Shown: positions 25,197-35,485, counted from the first letter of the stretch. The stretch is 44,355 bases of DNA from Sphingobacteriia bacterium (GCA_011390785.1 JAABRR010000030.1:1-44355), one strand, 5' to 3'. The notes: generated by a model from the letters alone, not told the origin. Translations and numbers: made by a program.

Positions 25197-25255
25197 CATT
25201 TCTTAATCTTTGAAAAATACCCTTTAATCAACCTATCAAATCAAAACACCAACCC

Positions 25256-25289
25256 AAACCTTCAGGCTAACACACCTGAAGGTTTTTTT
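25256..25289 (+). terminator. Intrinsic terminator of the PLP-dependent lyase
   Basis: AAACCTTCAGG pairs with CCTGAAGGTTT across an eight-base loop and continues into a run of seven T. It lies between the convergent lyase and WYL genes; on the minus strand only a short T-run follows, so it mainly serves the lyase. Confidence 0.9.
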
Positions 25290-25298
25290 ATGGCATGT

Positions 25299-26207
25299 TT
25301 ATGAATATTGCCTGAGGGCACTTTTGTAAGTTTCAACGATCTCCTCTACCAGCGCCGGAGGTTCAATTACCATTACACTGTCGCCAAAAGAGAGAATTTC
25401 CATAAGCAGATCGTGGGTAATAAAAAGGGTAAGTTTAATCCGTACTTCCTTACTGTTATCAATCAGGAGTTCCTGCGATTCATGCAGGGGCAGTGTTTTA
25501 ATGTATTTACCCTGAAGTGGTGTAAAAGACAAAACAATTTCCCGAGGCTCATTATTATTGGGGCTAATGATGCCGAAACAATACTTAAAGTGTTCCAGCA
25601 TATCGAAATTTCGGGGAATATCAAACCGGGTTCGGGTAATATCCAGATCAGTTAGTCTGTCGAGTGCAAAACTTTTTATCTGCTTATCGGCCATATCGCG
25701 ACCCATAAGATACCATCTGTTCCTGAATTCTTTCAAAGCATATGGATGCACCTCACGTATGGTGGGTTTATCATCCCAGAATTTGTGGTGGATAAAACTT
25801 ACCTGCTTTTTGTGCCTGATGGCATGCATAAGTCCGTAAAGATTTTCTGTTCCCTGCGATGTTCTTTTTTCCAGATGGATTATTTCAGAAAGGCTTTCAC
25901 GAATATTAAGGGCGTTAAAAGTATCAAATGCTTCAAATAACCTATCGTTAAACTCCGGGCTTTGGTCAAAATCCATATAATAGACTTTTTTCAGAAAATC
26001 ATATCTGATATCAATACCATATATAGATCTTATGTCAGCCAGATCGCGTTGGAAAGTGCGCTTGGATATATTAAAATTATATTCATGAATTTCAGACTCC
26101 CGGGCAAGGTAATCTTCTATCTCATCAAAAGTGCACAACTTACGCTTCAATAGTTTAATAATAAGATTATAGCGGCTAATCGATTCTCTTTTTGTCATAA
26201 CATCCAA
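25299..26207 (-). CDS. WYL-domain transcriptional regulator
   Basis: A 302-residue YafY/WYL regulator. Residues 8-75 form an HTH (NLIIKLLKRKLCTFDEIEDY; ISKRTFQRDLADIRSIYGI). Residues 125-210 form the WYL domain, here with NRWYLMGRD at about 163-171 and the following KSFALDRLTDLDIT. The rest is the WYL C-terminal extension (ITHDLLMEILSFGDSVMVIE). WYL domains bind nucleic acid or nucleotide ligands and often control stress or defence genes. Met4 (26198, MTKRESIS) is an equally good start. No obvious target lies next to it. Confidence 0.9.
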   Translation of the reverse strand: MDVMTKRESISRYNLIIKLLKRKLCTFDEIEDYLARESEIHEYNFNISKRTFQRDLADIRSIYGIDIRYDFLKKVYYMDFDQSPEFNDRLFEAFDTFNALNIRESLSEIIHLEKRTSQGTENLYGLMHAIRHKKQVSFIHHKFWDDKPTIREVHPYALKEFRNRWYLMGRDMADKQIKSFALDRLTDLDITRTRFDIPRNFDMLEHFKYCFGIISPNNNEPREIVLSFTPLQGKYIKTLPLHESQELLIDNSKEVRIKLTLFITHDLLMEILSFGDSVMVIEPPALVEEIVETYKSALRQYS

Positions 26208-26445
26208 TTTAAATCATACACAAATATATATATGATAAACGACAAATAATGCCGCATCAGTTAATTTCAATGTTAATTTTATGTGAACTTATCGAAAACC
26301 CATTAATAAACTGCCTATATAAACAAGTTTGCCCTGGTTTACGTTTTAAGATATTGAAAGCAATTTAGTACCTTTACGCGCTTATACATCAATTCATTAG
26401 TTTTAAATATTTACGCCTTTCTGGCACGATTAAGCACCTTAAAAA

Positions 26446-28116
26446 ATGAGCAATAATAATTTCCGTATATTCTTACCTTTTCTCTTTGCTATCATTCTGG
26501 CTCTGGGAGTTTTGCTGGGTTTAAACCTCAATTTTAGTGAAACCACAGCACCTGTCAGTAGCGAAAGGCGATTTCTATCCATTGGTTTCGACCGCAATGA
26601 TAAATTAGGAGATATAGTAAACTTAATCATGGATTCTTATGTAGATAGTCTTGACCGACAGGAATTGACCGAGGATGCTATCGTGAATCTTCTTGAAAAT
26701 CTCGACCCACACTCTTCCTATATTCCTGCATCAGCCTTCAGAGAGATGAACGATCCCTTAATGGGAAGTTTTGAAGGAATAGGCATAGAATTCAACATGA
26801 TCAATGACACTGTTATTGTTATCAATCCGGTGCCCGGTGGCCCCAGTGAAACCATAGGATTGCGTTCCGGCGACCGTATAACCCATGTTGATGGCGAACT
26901 TATTGCCGGCGTGGATATGAATACCCGCGATATTGTGGGCAAGCTTAAGGGGCCCAAAGGAACAAAAGTAACGGTATCGGTAGCACGCAGGGGTGTGGAT
27001 GATTTGCTCGATTTTACGATAACCCGTGATAAAATACCTTCTTATAGTCTTGATATCGGTTATATGATCGATGATGTAACCGGATATATTAAACTGGGCC
27101 AGTTTTCGGCAACCACCCATCAGGAATTCAAACAGGCCATGGAGCGGTTAAAGCGCAACGGGATGACACAGATGATCCTTGACCTGCGCGGTAACGGGGG
27201 AGGATTTCTCGAAGCAGCCATCAATATTTCTGATGAATTGCTTAAACCTGAATCACTCATTGTATATACACAGGGAAACAGCCGGCCCATTACCCATGCT
27301 TACGCTCGTCGTAATGGCGCCTTCGAAACCCAGCCTCTGGTTATTCTTCTTGATGAATGGTCTGCTTCGGCCAGCGAAATTGTTGCCGGTGCTATACAAG
27401 ATCATGACCGTGGATTGATCATTGGCAGGCGCTCATTCGGCAAAGGTCTTGTGCAGGAGCAGGTGCAGCTTGGCGATGGTTCGGCCCTGAGAATTACAGT
27501 AGCAAGATACTATACCCCATCCGGGAGAAGTATTCAAAAACCCTACGACAATGGCTCAGAGGAGTATTACACCGACCTTATGCAACGGATGATGGATGGC
27601 GAGCTTGAAAACCAGGATAGTATCAAAAACATCGACTCTCTAAGGTATGAAACAACAAACGGACGTATTGTTTATGGCGGTGGAGGTATTACTCCTGATA
27701 TTTTTGTCCCCCTTCAAACTGATGAAAGATCTCCCTACTATATGAAAGTTGCCAACCGTGGCCTTATTTACCGGTTTGCCTTTGACTATGCCGATGACAA
27801 CCGCGACCAGTTAAAAAACTACCTGGATGCTCCTACCTTTGTAAGTGATTTTACCGTTTCCAATCAAATAATGCAGGATTTTATTGCTTTTTCCGGTGAA
27901 GAGGGTGTTGCCTTTAATCAGCAGGAATATACTTCATCCCAAAACATCATTAAAACACAGATTAAAGCCTATATAGGCCGTAATCTGTTTGGTAACGATG
28001 CCTTTTACCCTGTTATCAATCAGGACGATGAAACCATCCAAAAAGCACTGGATGCGCTTAATAACGGGGCCATGTCCAGTTATCTTGAACCGGTTCAAAC
28101 TGCCGTTGTAAATTGA
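26446..28116 (+). CDS. S41-family C-terminal processing protease (CtpA/Prc-like)
   Basis: A 556-residue envelope serine protease. Residues 7-30 form an uncleaved signal anchor. A helical part (50-105) leads to a PDZ domain (about 108-190, GIGIEFNMINDTVIVINPVP; GDRITHVDGE), then the S41 catalytic domain: Ser308 in EWSASASEIVAGAIQDHDRG and Lys333 in SFGKGLVQEQ, 25 residues apart as in Prc. The remaining C-terminal 160 residues carry the family helical cap. It probably trims or degrades periplasmic proteins. It stands alone on the plus strand; no SD (leader CTTAAAAA before ATG). Confidence 0.94.
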   Translation: MSNNNFRIFLPFLFAIILALGVLLGLNLNFSETTAPVSSERRFLSIGFDRNDKLGDIVNLIMDSYVDSLDRQELTEDAIVNLLENLDPHSSYIPASAFREMNDPLMGSFEGIGIEFNMINDTVIVINPVPGGPSETIGLRSGDRITHVDGELIAGVDMNTRDIVGKLKGPKGTKVTVSVARRGVDDLLDFTITRDKIPSYSLDIGYMIDDVTGYIKLGQFSATTHQEFKQAMERLKRNGMTQMILDLRGNGGGFLEAAINISDELLKPESLIVYTQGNSRPITHAYARRNGAFETQPLVILLDEWSASASEIVAGAIQDHDRGLIIGRRSFGKGLVQEQVQLGDGSALRITVARYYTPSGRSIQKPYDNGSEEYYTDLMQRMMDGELENQDSIKNIDSLRYETTNGRIVYGGGGITPDIFVPLQTDERSPYYMKVANRGLIYRFAFDYADDNRDQLKNYLDAPTFVSDFTVSNQIMQDFIAFSGEEGVAFNQQEYTSSQNIIKTQIKAYIGRNLFGNDAFYPVINQDDETIQKALDALNNGAMSSYLEPVQTAVVN

Positions 28117-28205
28117 TCCTGCTTTTAATAGGAATTAAACTCAACAAAATTGTTATATAACAACAATTGAATACAGGGTATTTTATACCCCAAAAAAAAT
28201 CTATC

Positions 28206-29276
28206 ATGACGAACAATTCCGGATCGGACCAGACAGAAAACACCTACACATTACACCCTTTTGACAGGCCTTTACAATCACTGGTTTATGAACAGCGAAA
28301 GGTCTTTAATCCGTCATGGTTTCAGGGAAGCCGCGAAACAAAACAATATTTTGAAGGTTGGTATTTTAAAAATGTAAGTGCTGACGAAAAATCGATATGG
28401 TCTTTTATTCCTGGTATTTCGCTGGTTGAAAATGACACACACGCTTTTGTGCAGGCCATAAACGGACAAACAGGAGATACTTTCTATTTTCGGTACCCTG
28501 CAGATGAGTTTTCATTTTCTTCAACTGGCTTTGAGATTTGTGTCGGGAAAAATTTCTTCTCAGACAAATTGTTTGTGCTCGATCTGGATAATGGAAAAGA
28601 CCAGTTCAGAGGAGAAATATTTCTGGAAGAAGTTACTGATTATCCTACCTGGTATGCCCGGCCGGGAATTATGGGTTGGTACCGGTATGTTCCGTTTATG
28701 GAGTGTTATCATGGTGTGGTGAGCCTTGATCATGCACTGAAAGGGGCCCTGGAATTCAACGGAGATGTTATAAATTTTGATGGCGGACGGGGATACATAG
28801 AAAAAGACTGGGGATCTTCAATGCCCAAATCATGGATATGGATGCAAACCAATCACTTTGAGCAAAGCAGAACATCATTTATGTTATCGGTAGCACGTAT
28901 TCCATGGATAGGCAATACTTTTACCGGTTTTCTGGGTTTCTTTTTGCATGAAGGGAAAATACTTTCTTTTGCTACCTATACCGGTGCACAAATAGAGAAC
29001 CTTGCATACTCATCAACTGAAACAAAAATTACCATTAAGGGCCAAAAAACAATTATTGATATCTATGCCCGCAAGTCGGACAGAGAAGGGCAAAAACCGG
29101 CAAATGGGGGCCTGAAGGCGCCTGTTTTTGGAAACATGGAACGCACCATTCATGAAAGTATTGATTCGGAAATTGATATTACCATTTCGCAGCTAAACGG
29201 CGAACAGATTTTTAAGGGTAGAGGAAGAAATGCCGGTTTTGAAATGGTGGGAGATCTGGAACTGCTGAAACTCTGA
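28206..29276 (+). CDS. Tocopherol cyclase-like protein
   Basis: A 356-residue protein of the tocopherol cyclase-like family (the fold of plant VTE1). Family landmarks seen are QYFEGWYFKNVS near the start and GGRGYIEKDWGSSMPKSWIW in the middle, with W-I-W-M-Q-T-N following. In plants this enzyme closes the chromanol ring of tocopherols; bacterial members without the rest of that pathway are usually left as tocopherol cyclase-like and may act on lipids or quinones. The start is the internal ATG at 28206 (MTNNSGSD), since the 13 residues before it come from an A-rich leader. It lies 89 bp after the S41 gene on the same strand. Confidence 0.85.
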   Translation: MTNNSGSDQTENTYTLHPFDRPLQSLVYEQRKVFNPSWFQGSRETKQYFEGWYFKNVSADEKSIWSFIPGISLVENDTHAFVQAINGQTGDTFYFRYPADEFSFSSTGFEICVGKNFFSDKLFVLDLDNGKDQFRGEIFLEEVTDYPTWYARPGIMGWYRYVPFMECYHGVVSLDHALKGALEFNGDVINFDGGRGYIEKDWGSSMPKSWIWMQTNHFEQSRTSFMLSVARIPWIGNTFTGFLGFFLHEGKILSFATYTGAQIENLAYSSTETKITIKGQKTIIDIYARKSDREGQKPANGGLKAPVFGNMERTIHESIDSEIDITISQLNGEQIFKGRGRNAGFEMVGDLELLKL

Positions 29277-29398
29277 TGAGAGTTCTCCTCTCCTGCCCCC
29301 AAACCTTTTTCCGAAACCTTCTTTTCAAATCCAGGAAATAGTTACGGGGAAAGATGAAGGCTTCATTGTCAGTATTTTATGTTAGGAGAAACTAAGCG

Positions 29399-29941
29399 CT
29401 ATTTCAATTCTTTCATAGCATCAAGCGCCAAAGCGGCAAATTCGGGAAGAGGAATTCCGATCAGTTCACATTCCATGATGTTTTCTCGATTAACAGAAGC
29501 GGCAAAAGCTTTCTCTTTCATACGTTTGGTAATGGATTTGGGTTTAACGCTCTGAATATTTTTATCAGGATAAACCAGTGCTGTTGCAGTAATGAGACCT
29601 GTTATGGTTTCACCCGCAGCCAGGGCATGATGGAATTTTTGGGTTCGTTTTTGACCGTGTGCCGCATCTTCATTGTGTAACATAATAGCTTCCAGAATAT
29701 CTTCATCAATTCCTTTTTCGCGTAGGATCCGAACTGTTTCCATGGCATGAAGTTCCATGTCGTGGGCGGTAAATTCAACATCCAGATCGTGTAACAGGCC
29801 GGCAAGTCCCCATTTCTCTTCATCTTCGCCAAGCCTTTTGGCCATGGCACGCATCACCGCTTCTGAAGCAAGACAGTGAGCAATCATTTTATCGTTTTTT
29901 ACGTATTCATTTAAAAGGGTAAGGGCTTCGCTTCTATTCAT
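29399..29941 (-). CDS. HDIG/HD-domain phosphohydrolase
   Basis: A 180-residue single HD-domain protein. Metal-binding residues are His22 (MIAHCLAS), His51-Asp52 (GLLHDLD) and His93 (AIMLHNEDAA), spaced as in the HDIG subfamily. Such proteins dephosphorylate nucleotides or related phosphates; no fused sensor or synthetase domain is present, so the substrate is open. It is monocistronic, with 122 bp to the convergent gene on one side and 207 bp on the other. Confidence 0.9.
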   Translation of the reverse strand: MNRSEALTLLNEYVKNDKMIAHCLASEAVMRAMAKRLGEDEEKWGLAGLLHDLDVEFTAHDMELHAMETVRILREKGIDEDILEAIMLHNEDAAHGQKRTQKFHHALAAGETITGLITATALVYPDKNIQSVKPKSITKRMKEKAFAASVNRENIMECELIGIPLPEFAALALDAMKELK

Positions 29942-30083
29942 ATATGATATCTGTTTAGCATGAAAGGTATTTAAAAATCTGACTTTCCTGCGATTCTTAG
30001 GGCTACTATGATTTTTAAGTGCTAAATTACGACAAAAATAGTGTGATTTAAAAGATTATTGAATTACAAATTCAATGTTGTTT

Positions 30084-30125
30084 AAAGCTGAATTGCAAAT
30101 TCACTGTTGCTAAAAAATTCAGCTT
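30084..30125. repeat. Inverted repeat downstream of the DUF255 gene
   Basis: AAGCTGAATT (30084-30093) and AATTCAGCTT (30116-30125) are perfect inverted arms around a 22-base loop, 24 bp beyond the stop codon of the minus-strand DUF255 gene. No T-run follows, so its role as a terminator is uncertain. A nearby duplicated phrase (AATTACAAATTCAATGTTG / AATTGCAAATTCACTGTTG) suggests a short local duplication. Confidence 0.6.
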
Positions 30126-30148
30126 AGCCGGGCTTAGCTTTGGCGTTG

Positions 30149-32176
30149 CTAAATGTTGTTCAATTCTGAAGGATCGGTAAAGGGAGGCAGGCATTCATTC
30201 AGGGTACAGGGGTAGATAAGGGTTTGTTTGTCTGTCCAGCGATTTTTCAGCACCGGGAGCTGGGTGTTTGGTTGTGGAAGGCTACACACCAGGGTGTCTG
30301 GTAAATAATTCTGCATTAACTGACTGGCCTTATCCATTGCATCGGGTCCACAGACAGCAAGGGTATAAAAATCTTTTTGATGATGTAGCCACAAGATGCC
30401 CCAGTTGGCAGCCCAGCTTCCTGATTTCTCAATGAGACCGCTCATATCACTCAACATCAACCGGCTTCTTTCTACCCATTCATTTTTCCCGAATAAGTTT
30501 CCGAGGTAAAACAGGTTTCTTGCCATGATGCTGTTGGAAGAAGGAATAACGTTATCCTGAAATTCATAATGGGGTGCTGCAAGTTTCTGAGATGTATCTG
30601 CACTAAAAGGAAACATGCTCGTATCTACAGAACTAAAATGTGAAAGAACATACTGTTGAAGATCAGAGGCAACATGAAAGTATGACTCTCTGCCTGTTGC
30701 TTCACCCAGCCTTATTGATGCATTGATCATACAGGCATAATCTTCCAGAAAACCGTCGATAGATGCCTTTTCTCCCTGTAAGGTATGATAGAGACTGTTA
30801 TCAGCCCTAAGGCCAAACCTGAGAATAAAACGGGCAGCTTTTTCTGCATCGGCGAGCCATTCAGGATTTTGAAATGCAACTGCTGCATCTGTCAACGCCG
30901 CAATCATCAATCCATTCCACGATACGAGAACTTTATTATCGAGCCCGGGCCGCACGCGGGTTTCCCGATGACGAAGTAATAAGGTTTTCCATCCGGCAAT
31001 TTTTTCGCGCATAAGTTCTTCATCCAGGCCATGTTTTCTGGCAAATTCTTCTGCCGTAAAGGTGTTAAGCAATATATTGTTGTTGTGCTCCCAGAAACCC
31101 TTTCCACCCAAATGAAAAAAATCAATAGCCAGAGGGGCATCTTCTCCCAGCACTTTGCGAAATTCCTTTTCTTTCCATACATAAAATTTCCCTTCCTCCC
31201 CTTCGCTGTCGGCATCAAGGGCAGCATAAAATGTTCCATGCAAACTGCAAAGCTCTCTTTTAACAAAGCCTATGGTTTCTTCGACAACCTGTCGGTAAAG
31301 GGCCTTTTTGTTTATTTTCCATGCCTTCGAATAGAGAGATACTAACTGGGCATTGTCGTACAACATTTTTTCAAAATGGGGAATTTTCCAGATCTCGTCA
31401 ACAGAATAGCGGGCAAAACCACCACCCAACTGATCGTAGATCCCTCCCATTGCCATTTTTTCGAGCGTAATACTTACGGCATCAAGAGCATTGGCTTTCG
31501 TTGGATTTTGAGAATGATAGTGCAGTAAAAACTCATAGATAACAGGAAGAGGAAATTTCGGGGCACCAAGAGTACCACCTTCTGTCATGTCGGTATTGTT
31601 TATCAGAGATTCCGCCATAGTCTGAGCCGTCTGCGCTTCAAACCTTACGGGCTTATCTTTAGAAACAGATAGCAACGCGTTTTGCTCCACTCCCCTGGTG
31701 AGCTGAATGGCCTGTTCTTCCACATCGGAATACTTATTTCTGTATAGCTCATTGATTCTTATCAGAACGTTTTTCCACTGGTCTCGCGGAAAATAGGTTG
31801 CCCCCCAGAAGGGGCGGCCATCAGGAAGAGCAAAACAATTGAGCGGCCACCCGCCACGGCCGGAAAGTAGCTGAACGGCATTCATGTAGAGATGGTCTAC
31901 ATCGGGCCTTTCTTCTCTGTCTACTTTGATGCAAACAAAATGGTCGTTCATCAGCCTGGCCACATCATGGTCTTCAAACGATTCTTTTTCCATAACATGA
32001 CACCAGTGACAAGCAGAATACCCTATGCTTACCAGTAAAGGTTTGTTTTCTTTGCGTGCTTTTTGCAGTGCTTCTTCACCCCAGGGATGCCAGTCAACCG
32101 GATTATAAAGATGCTGCAAAAGGTATGGGCTCGATTGGCCTTTTAAATGATTTTCTTTACTCCTGGATACCGACAT
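30149..32176 (-). CDS. DUF255 thioredoxin-like protein (YyaL/SPATA20 family)
   Basis: A 675-residue DUF255 protein. The N-terminus [20 protein letters not shown], then [17 protein letters not shown], is diagnostic, and the thioredoxin-like domain carries Cys56-x-x-Cys59 in [14 protein letters not shown]. Residues 200-650 form the (alpha/alpha)6-type barrel with [17 protein letters not shown] and [12 protein letters not shown]. The family is widespread and conserved, with no settled reaction. The start is fixed at 32176, where the ATG lies inside the end of the SDR gene (20-bp overlap); the longer reading through the SDR is spurious. The overlap indicates translational coupling with the SDR. 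Confidence 0.92.
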   Translation of the reverse strand: MSVSRSKENHLKGQSSPYLLQHLYNPVDWHPWGEEALQKARKENKPLLVSIGYSACHWCHVMEKESFEDHDVARLMNDHFVCIKVDREERPDVDHLYMNAVQLLSGRGGWPLNCFALPDGRPFWGATYFPRDQWKNVLIRINELYRNKYSDVEEQAIQLTRGVEQNALLSVSKDKPVRFEAQTAQTMAESLINNTDMTEGGTLGAPKFPLPVIYEFLLHYHSQNPTKANALDAVSITLEKMAMGGIYDQLGGGFARYSVDEIWKIPHFEKMLYDNAQLVSLYSKAWKINKKALYRQVVEETIGFVKRELCSLHGTFYAALDADSEGEEGKFYVWKEKEFRKVLGEDAPLAIDFFHLGGKGFWEHNNNILLNTFTAEEFARKHGLDEELMREKIAGWKTLLLRHRETRVRPGLDNKVLVSWNGLMIAALTDAAVAFQNPEWLADAEKAARFILRFGLRADNSLYHTLQGEKASIDGFLEDYACMINASIRLGEATGRESYFHVASDLQQYVLSHFSSVDTSMFPFSADTSQKLAAPHYEFQDNVIPSSNSIMARNLFYLGNLFGKNEWVERSRLMLSDMSGLIEKSGSWAANWGILWLHHQKDFYTLAVCGPDAMDKASQLMQNYLPDTLVCSLPQPNTQLPVLKNRWTDKQTLIYPCTLNECLPPFTDPSELNNI

Positions 32177-32996
32177 AAGCTTCACTGATCTCCCAGAGCT
32201 TATCAGCAGAAGCTTGCTGCAATGCCTGAGATGCTGGTTTTTTTGGTTTGGATTTTGAAAAATACAGCCCGTTTGTTTTTTCCACATCAGGTGAAGTTGC
32301 AAGATATATTGTTGTTTGTGCCCCTTTTTCTGGTGTGATCATAAACAGGTTCATTGCTTTCATAAGAATTCCGGGCATCTTATCAAACAGATTGGTAGAA
32401 ACCACTCCCGGGTGCAGGCAGTTAACCGTTACCCCCGAGCCACTTAATTCTTGTGATAACTTTTTCGTAAATAAGATATTGGCCAGCTTCGACTGTGCAT
32501 ATGCTTGAAAGCTTGAAAATTTATTGTTGAATTCGATATCCTGAAATTTTATTTTACCCTGTCTGTGTGCTTCGCTTGCCACGTTAATAATGCGGGCCGG
32601 CGAGCTTTCTTTAATTGTATCAAGCAAAAGGTTGGTGAGAAGAAAGGGAGCCAGATGGTTTACAGCAAAGTTTTTTTCAATGCCATCAGGGGTAATATTT
32701 CGTTTTGTTTCCCAGATACCGGCATTGTTGATAAGCAAATGCAGTTTTTGATATTTGCTTTTAAACTGATGCACAAATTCGCGAATTGATGACAATGAAG
32801 CAAGGTCGCAGTGCATAAAATCCAACTTGGCATCCGGAGTTTGTTTTATGATTTCATCACGCAGCGTGTCTCCTTTTAAGGCATCGCGGATTGGCAAAAC
32901 CAGGGTAGCACCAAGTTGAGCAAGGGTTTTGGCTGTTACCATTCCAATTCCTGATGTTGAGCCGGTAATAATGCAAATCTTATTGGTTAAATCCAT
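32157..32996 (-). CDS. Short-chain dehydrogenase/reductase (retinol dehydrogenase-like)
   Basis: A 279-residue classical [11 protein letters not shown] cofactor loop (11-18), NNAG at 90-93, and catalytic Ser141, Tyr166 and Lys170 (YAQSK). The C-terminal part ([40 protein letters not shown]) is typical of the retinol dehydrogenase-like group, in which NAD(P)H-linked oxidation or reduction of hydrophobic alcohols or ketones is expected; the substrate is unknown. The start is the ATG at 32996 ([12 protein letters not shown]), since the extra 60 residues of a longer reading are lysine/tyrosine-rich and unlike any SDR. It shares its 3' end with the DUF255 start. Confidence 0.92.
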   Translation of the reverse strand: MDLTNKICIITGSTSGIGMVTAKTLAQLGATLVLPIRDALKGDTLRDEIIKQTPDAKLDFMHCDLASLSSIREFVHQFKSKYQKLHLLINNAGIWETKRNITPDGIEKNFAVNHLAPFLLTNLLLDTIKESSPARIINVASEAHRQGKIKFQDIEFNNKFSSFQAYAQSKLANILFTKKLSQELSGSGVTVNCLHPGVVSTNLFDKMPGILMKAMNLFMITPEKGAQTTIYLATSPDVEKTNGLYFSKSKPKKPASQALQQASADKLWEISEAYVGIQE

Positions 32997-33216
32997 GATC
33001 ATGAAGTTCAGAAAATAGTGATTAAAGAATACAAAATAAATAATAGCTTTCGGTTTATATGGGTATTTCAACGGAGATGACAAATATTTGTTCAGGTTGA
33101 CAGACTCATAACCAATTCGTTTTTCTTTTCTTTTAAGGGTATGATAAATAAATGATAATAACCTGGGTGCAAACAAACCCGATACAATTCTGTTTATCGA
33201 AAGTAATTAAATTTTT

Positions 33217-34374
33217 ATGAGACAAATGGCATTTTTAATTTTCTTTTCGATTGTATTGCTCATCTACGGGAGCATTAACTACTATATTTACATTCGCGGT
33301 ATGCAGGCCTTGCCTTCCGGAAGTATGATAAGGAGCATTTTCCCTTATGTTTTCTGGTTACTGGTGGCAACATTTGTTGCTGGCAGAGTGCTGGAAAAAG
33401 TATATTTATCGCAAGTGAGCGATGCATTGGTATGGACGGGCTCCTTCTGGCTTGCCGGGATGTTATATTTTTTCCTGGCTGTATTTTTCCTTGATATTTT
33501 AAGACTTATCAACCATTTGGTGCCTTTTTTCCCGGCATTTGTTACACGGGATTATGCTCAGTTTAAAATGTGGCTTTCGGGTGGAGTTAGCCTGGGGGTT
33601 GTTATTTTAGTCATTGCCGGTCACATTAACACGTTGCATCCTGTGGTGAGAAAGTTAGACATTCACATTGCCAAAGAAGCTAATGGAATGAAAGAGCTCA
33701 ATGCTGTGGTAATGTCTGATATACATCTTGGAACGATCATCAACAATGGTCATTTTGAAAAGATTGTGAAGAAAGTACAGGCTCTCAATCCTGATATTAT
33801 CTTACTTGCAGGTGATGTGCTTGATGAAGACCTCGAGCCGGTTTTGCGGCAAAATATCGGTGAAACTCTTCGTGGCTTAAGTGCACCATTGGGTGTATAC
33901 GCCATAATGGGAAATCATGAATACATTGGTGGTGCTGATCCGGCCTATAAATACCTTACCGATCATGGACTGCAGGTAATACGAGACAGTGTAATAAAAG
34001 TAAAGGACAGTTTTTATCTTGTAGGCCGCGAAGACCGGGATAAACCACGTTTTTCGGGGAAAGAAAGATTGCCTTTGGATAAACTTATTGGTATGGCAGA
34101 CAAAAAATATCCGGTTATACTGATGGACCATCAGCCTTACTATCCGGAGCAGGCATCGGAACTGGGAGTTGACCTGCAGCTCTCGGGCCATACACACCAT
34201 GGCCAGTTGTGGCCATTAAATTTTGCTACCAGTGCTATTTTTACGATAAGCAGGGGGTATAAAAAAATTGGAAACATGCATACGTATGTTTCCAATGGGG
34301 TGGGCACGTGGGGTCCTCCAGTAAGGATAGGAAACCGGCCCGAAATTGTTCAGATAAATATTCGTTTCGAATAA
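33217..34374 (+). CDS. Membrane-anchored metallophosphoesterase
   Basis: A 385-residue calcineurin-like phosphoesterase with an N-terminal membrane part. Four hydrophobic segments (5-26, 40-62, 72-98, 115-138) precede the catalytic domain. Its metal ligands are visible: MSDIHLG (Asp168, His170), LAGDVLDED (Asp200), MGNHEYIG (Asn233, His234), DHQPYYPEQ and LSGHTHHGQLWP. Members with this build are YkuE-like phosphoesterases, possibly acting on lipid or sugar phosphates at the membrane. The leader has no SD. It ends one base before the convergent small-protein gene. Confidence 0.92.
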   Translation: MRQMAFLIFFSIVLLIYGSINYYIYIRGMQALPSGSMIRSIFPYVFWLLVATFVAGRVLEKVYLSQVSDALVWTGSFWLAGMLYFFLAVFFLDILRLINHLVPFFPAFVTRDYAQFKMWLSGGVSLGVVILVIAGHINTLHPVVRKLDIHIAKEANGMKELNAVVMSDIHLGTIINNGHFEKIVKKVQALNPDIILLAGDVLDEDLEPVLRQNIGETLRGLSAPLGVYAIMGNHEYIGGADPAYKYLTDHGLQVIRDSVIKVKDSFYLVGREDRDKPRFSGKERLPLDKLIGMADKKYPVILMDHQPYYPEQASELGVDLQLSGHTHHGQLWPLNFATSAIFTISRGYKKIGNMHTYVSNGVGTWGPPVRIGNRPEIVQINIRFE

Positions 34375-34375
34375 G

Positions 34376-34654
34376 TTATAAAGAACTTTGATCCTTCTCT
34401 TTCTTCTTCTTTTTCGACTTTCTCCTGGATCCGAACCACGAGATCAGTTGATGTATTTTCTTATAAACTCTTTGCCCCACTTCAAAACCATAAGTTATTC
34501 TGGAAATCAGGGCTGAATAACTAGCCATATCTTCTACCGCCTTGAAATTCTCATTAAGATTGTTCTCAATAACGAGTAATTCGTAGCGAAGCCGGGCTTT
34601 TTCCAGTTTCAGATCGTTAAGCGATTTTATTTTCTTGAAACGGCTGTTAGTCAT
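34376..34654 (-). CDS. Small conserved-looking protein, third gene of the YtxH/holin cluster
   Basis: A 92-residue polar protein without a signal peptide. Residues 8-45 are likely a coiled coil (KSLNDLKLEKARLRYELLVI, ENNLNENFKAVEDM), followed by a short amphipathic stretch (ISRITYGFEVGQRVYKKIHQ) and a lysine-rich end (RRKSKKKKKEKDQ). I do not recognise a domain. It lies 15 bp after the holin-like gene and probably shares its transcript; proteins of this shape next to YtxH and Phage_holin_3_6 genes are common in Bacteroidota. The function is unknown. Confidence 0.78.
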   Translation of the reverse strand: MTNSRFKKIKSLNDLKLEKARLRYELLVIENNLNENFKAVEDMASYSALISRITYGFEVGQRVYKKIHQLISWFGSRRKSKKKKKEKDQSSL

Positions 34655-34669
34655 ATACCAAAAGAGAAG

Positions 34670-35065
34670 TTAAGGATTTTTTTGATTACCGGCATTACCA
34701 GGCAGTTCATCATCATCATCCTGAAAGAATAAACCTACCAGGAAGGTGATGATGAACCGACTAAATATCTGCCTTTTAAAAATAAGGAAAATAATTCCGA
34801 GAAAAAGATAAAAACCTGCTACAATCAGTAAACCCAGTTCAAAACTCTCCAACAATCTGCCAACATATAATGCTCCGGCAAGCGACATCAGGAATATGGC
34901 CATGGCCATAGACATAATGACAAAGCTGTTGGAGATAAAAACAGTGAGAGCCTTTACACTTTTATCAAAAGCTATCAGCGCGTATAAAGAGACTTTTGTC
35001 TCAAAATATAGTCTGAGGTTCTCTTTTATCCCGGAAATGGTTTCAGCAAATGACTTATTTTCCAT
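34670..35065 (-). CDS. Phage_holin_3_6 / DUF1469-like membrane protein
   Basis: A 131-residue protein with two long hydrophobic hairpin segments (FISNSFVIMSMAMAIFLMSL; FELGLLIVAGFYLFLGIIFL) and an acidic C-terminal tail (FFQDDDDELPGN). The pattern of an N-terminal amphipathic helix, two TM helices and a KRQIFSRFIITF turn fits the Phage_holin_3_6/DUF1469 family, which is a cellular envelope family despite the name. There are no lysis genes nearby. It sits between the YtxH gene (94 bp upstream) and the 92-residue protein gene. Confidence 0.85.
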   Translation of the reverse strand: MENKSFAETISGIKENLRLYFETKVSLYALIAFDKSVKALTVFISNSFVIMSMAMAIFLMSLAGALYVGRLLESFELGLLIVAGFYLFLGIIFLIFKRQIFSRFIITFLVGLFFQDDDDELPGNAGNQKNP

Positions 35066-35159
35066 TTAAAATATTATTAAAACAGTAAATCCCCAAAATC
35101 AAAGTCCCTTTATTTACTGTTAAAATTAATCCATGTAAGGTTAGGATCAGTTTCATTCA

Positions 35160-35405
35160 TCAGGCGTTTTCAACCTTATTGAATTTTTTCTTCACATCAT
35201 TGGTCATATCCTGAACGTAACTTTTCATTTCGTCCATTTTTTCTCCAACTTTTGCGGTTACTTCTTTGCTGATTTCATCTGCTTTGAGCTTGATATCCTT
35301 GCGGGTTTCAGTTCCTTTTTTGGGTGCAAATAAAAGTCCGGCAGCAGCACCAAAAGCTGCTCCTACAATAAAGCCTACCAAGGCTTGTCCTGTTGATTTA
35401 TCCAT
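35160..35405 (-). CDS. YtxH-domain protein
   Basis: An 81-residue YtxH-family protein. The glycine/alanine-rich membrane segment (GFIVGAAFGAAAGLLFAPKK) with the FAPKKGTETR end is the family mark, followed by a long charged amphipathic helix (KADEISKEVTAKVGEKMDEM; KKKFNKVENA). Related proteins are general-stress or envelope-associated. The start is Met38 of a longer reading, ATG at 35405; the extension crosses the promoter. It probably opens the cluster with the holin-like and 92-residue genes. Confidence 0.9.
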   Translation of the reverse strand: MDKSTGQALVGFIVGAAFGAAAGLLFAPKKGTETRKDIKLKADEISKEVTAKVGEKMDEMKSYVQDMTNDVKKKFNKVENA

Positions 35406-35485
35406 AGTTATATAATTTAAAGTTAAACAATAATTTAAATAAGTGCGAATTTTAATTCGCTTAAGAAATAATTTTTTGGGTTTAC

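Noticed and set aside
34670-35065. Phage lysis cassette suggested by the holin-like gene
   Set aside because: No endolysin, portal, capsid or integrase gene anywhere nearby; this family is cellular.
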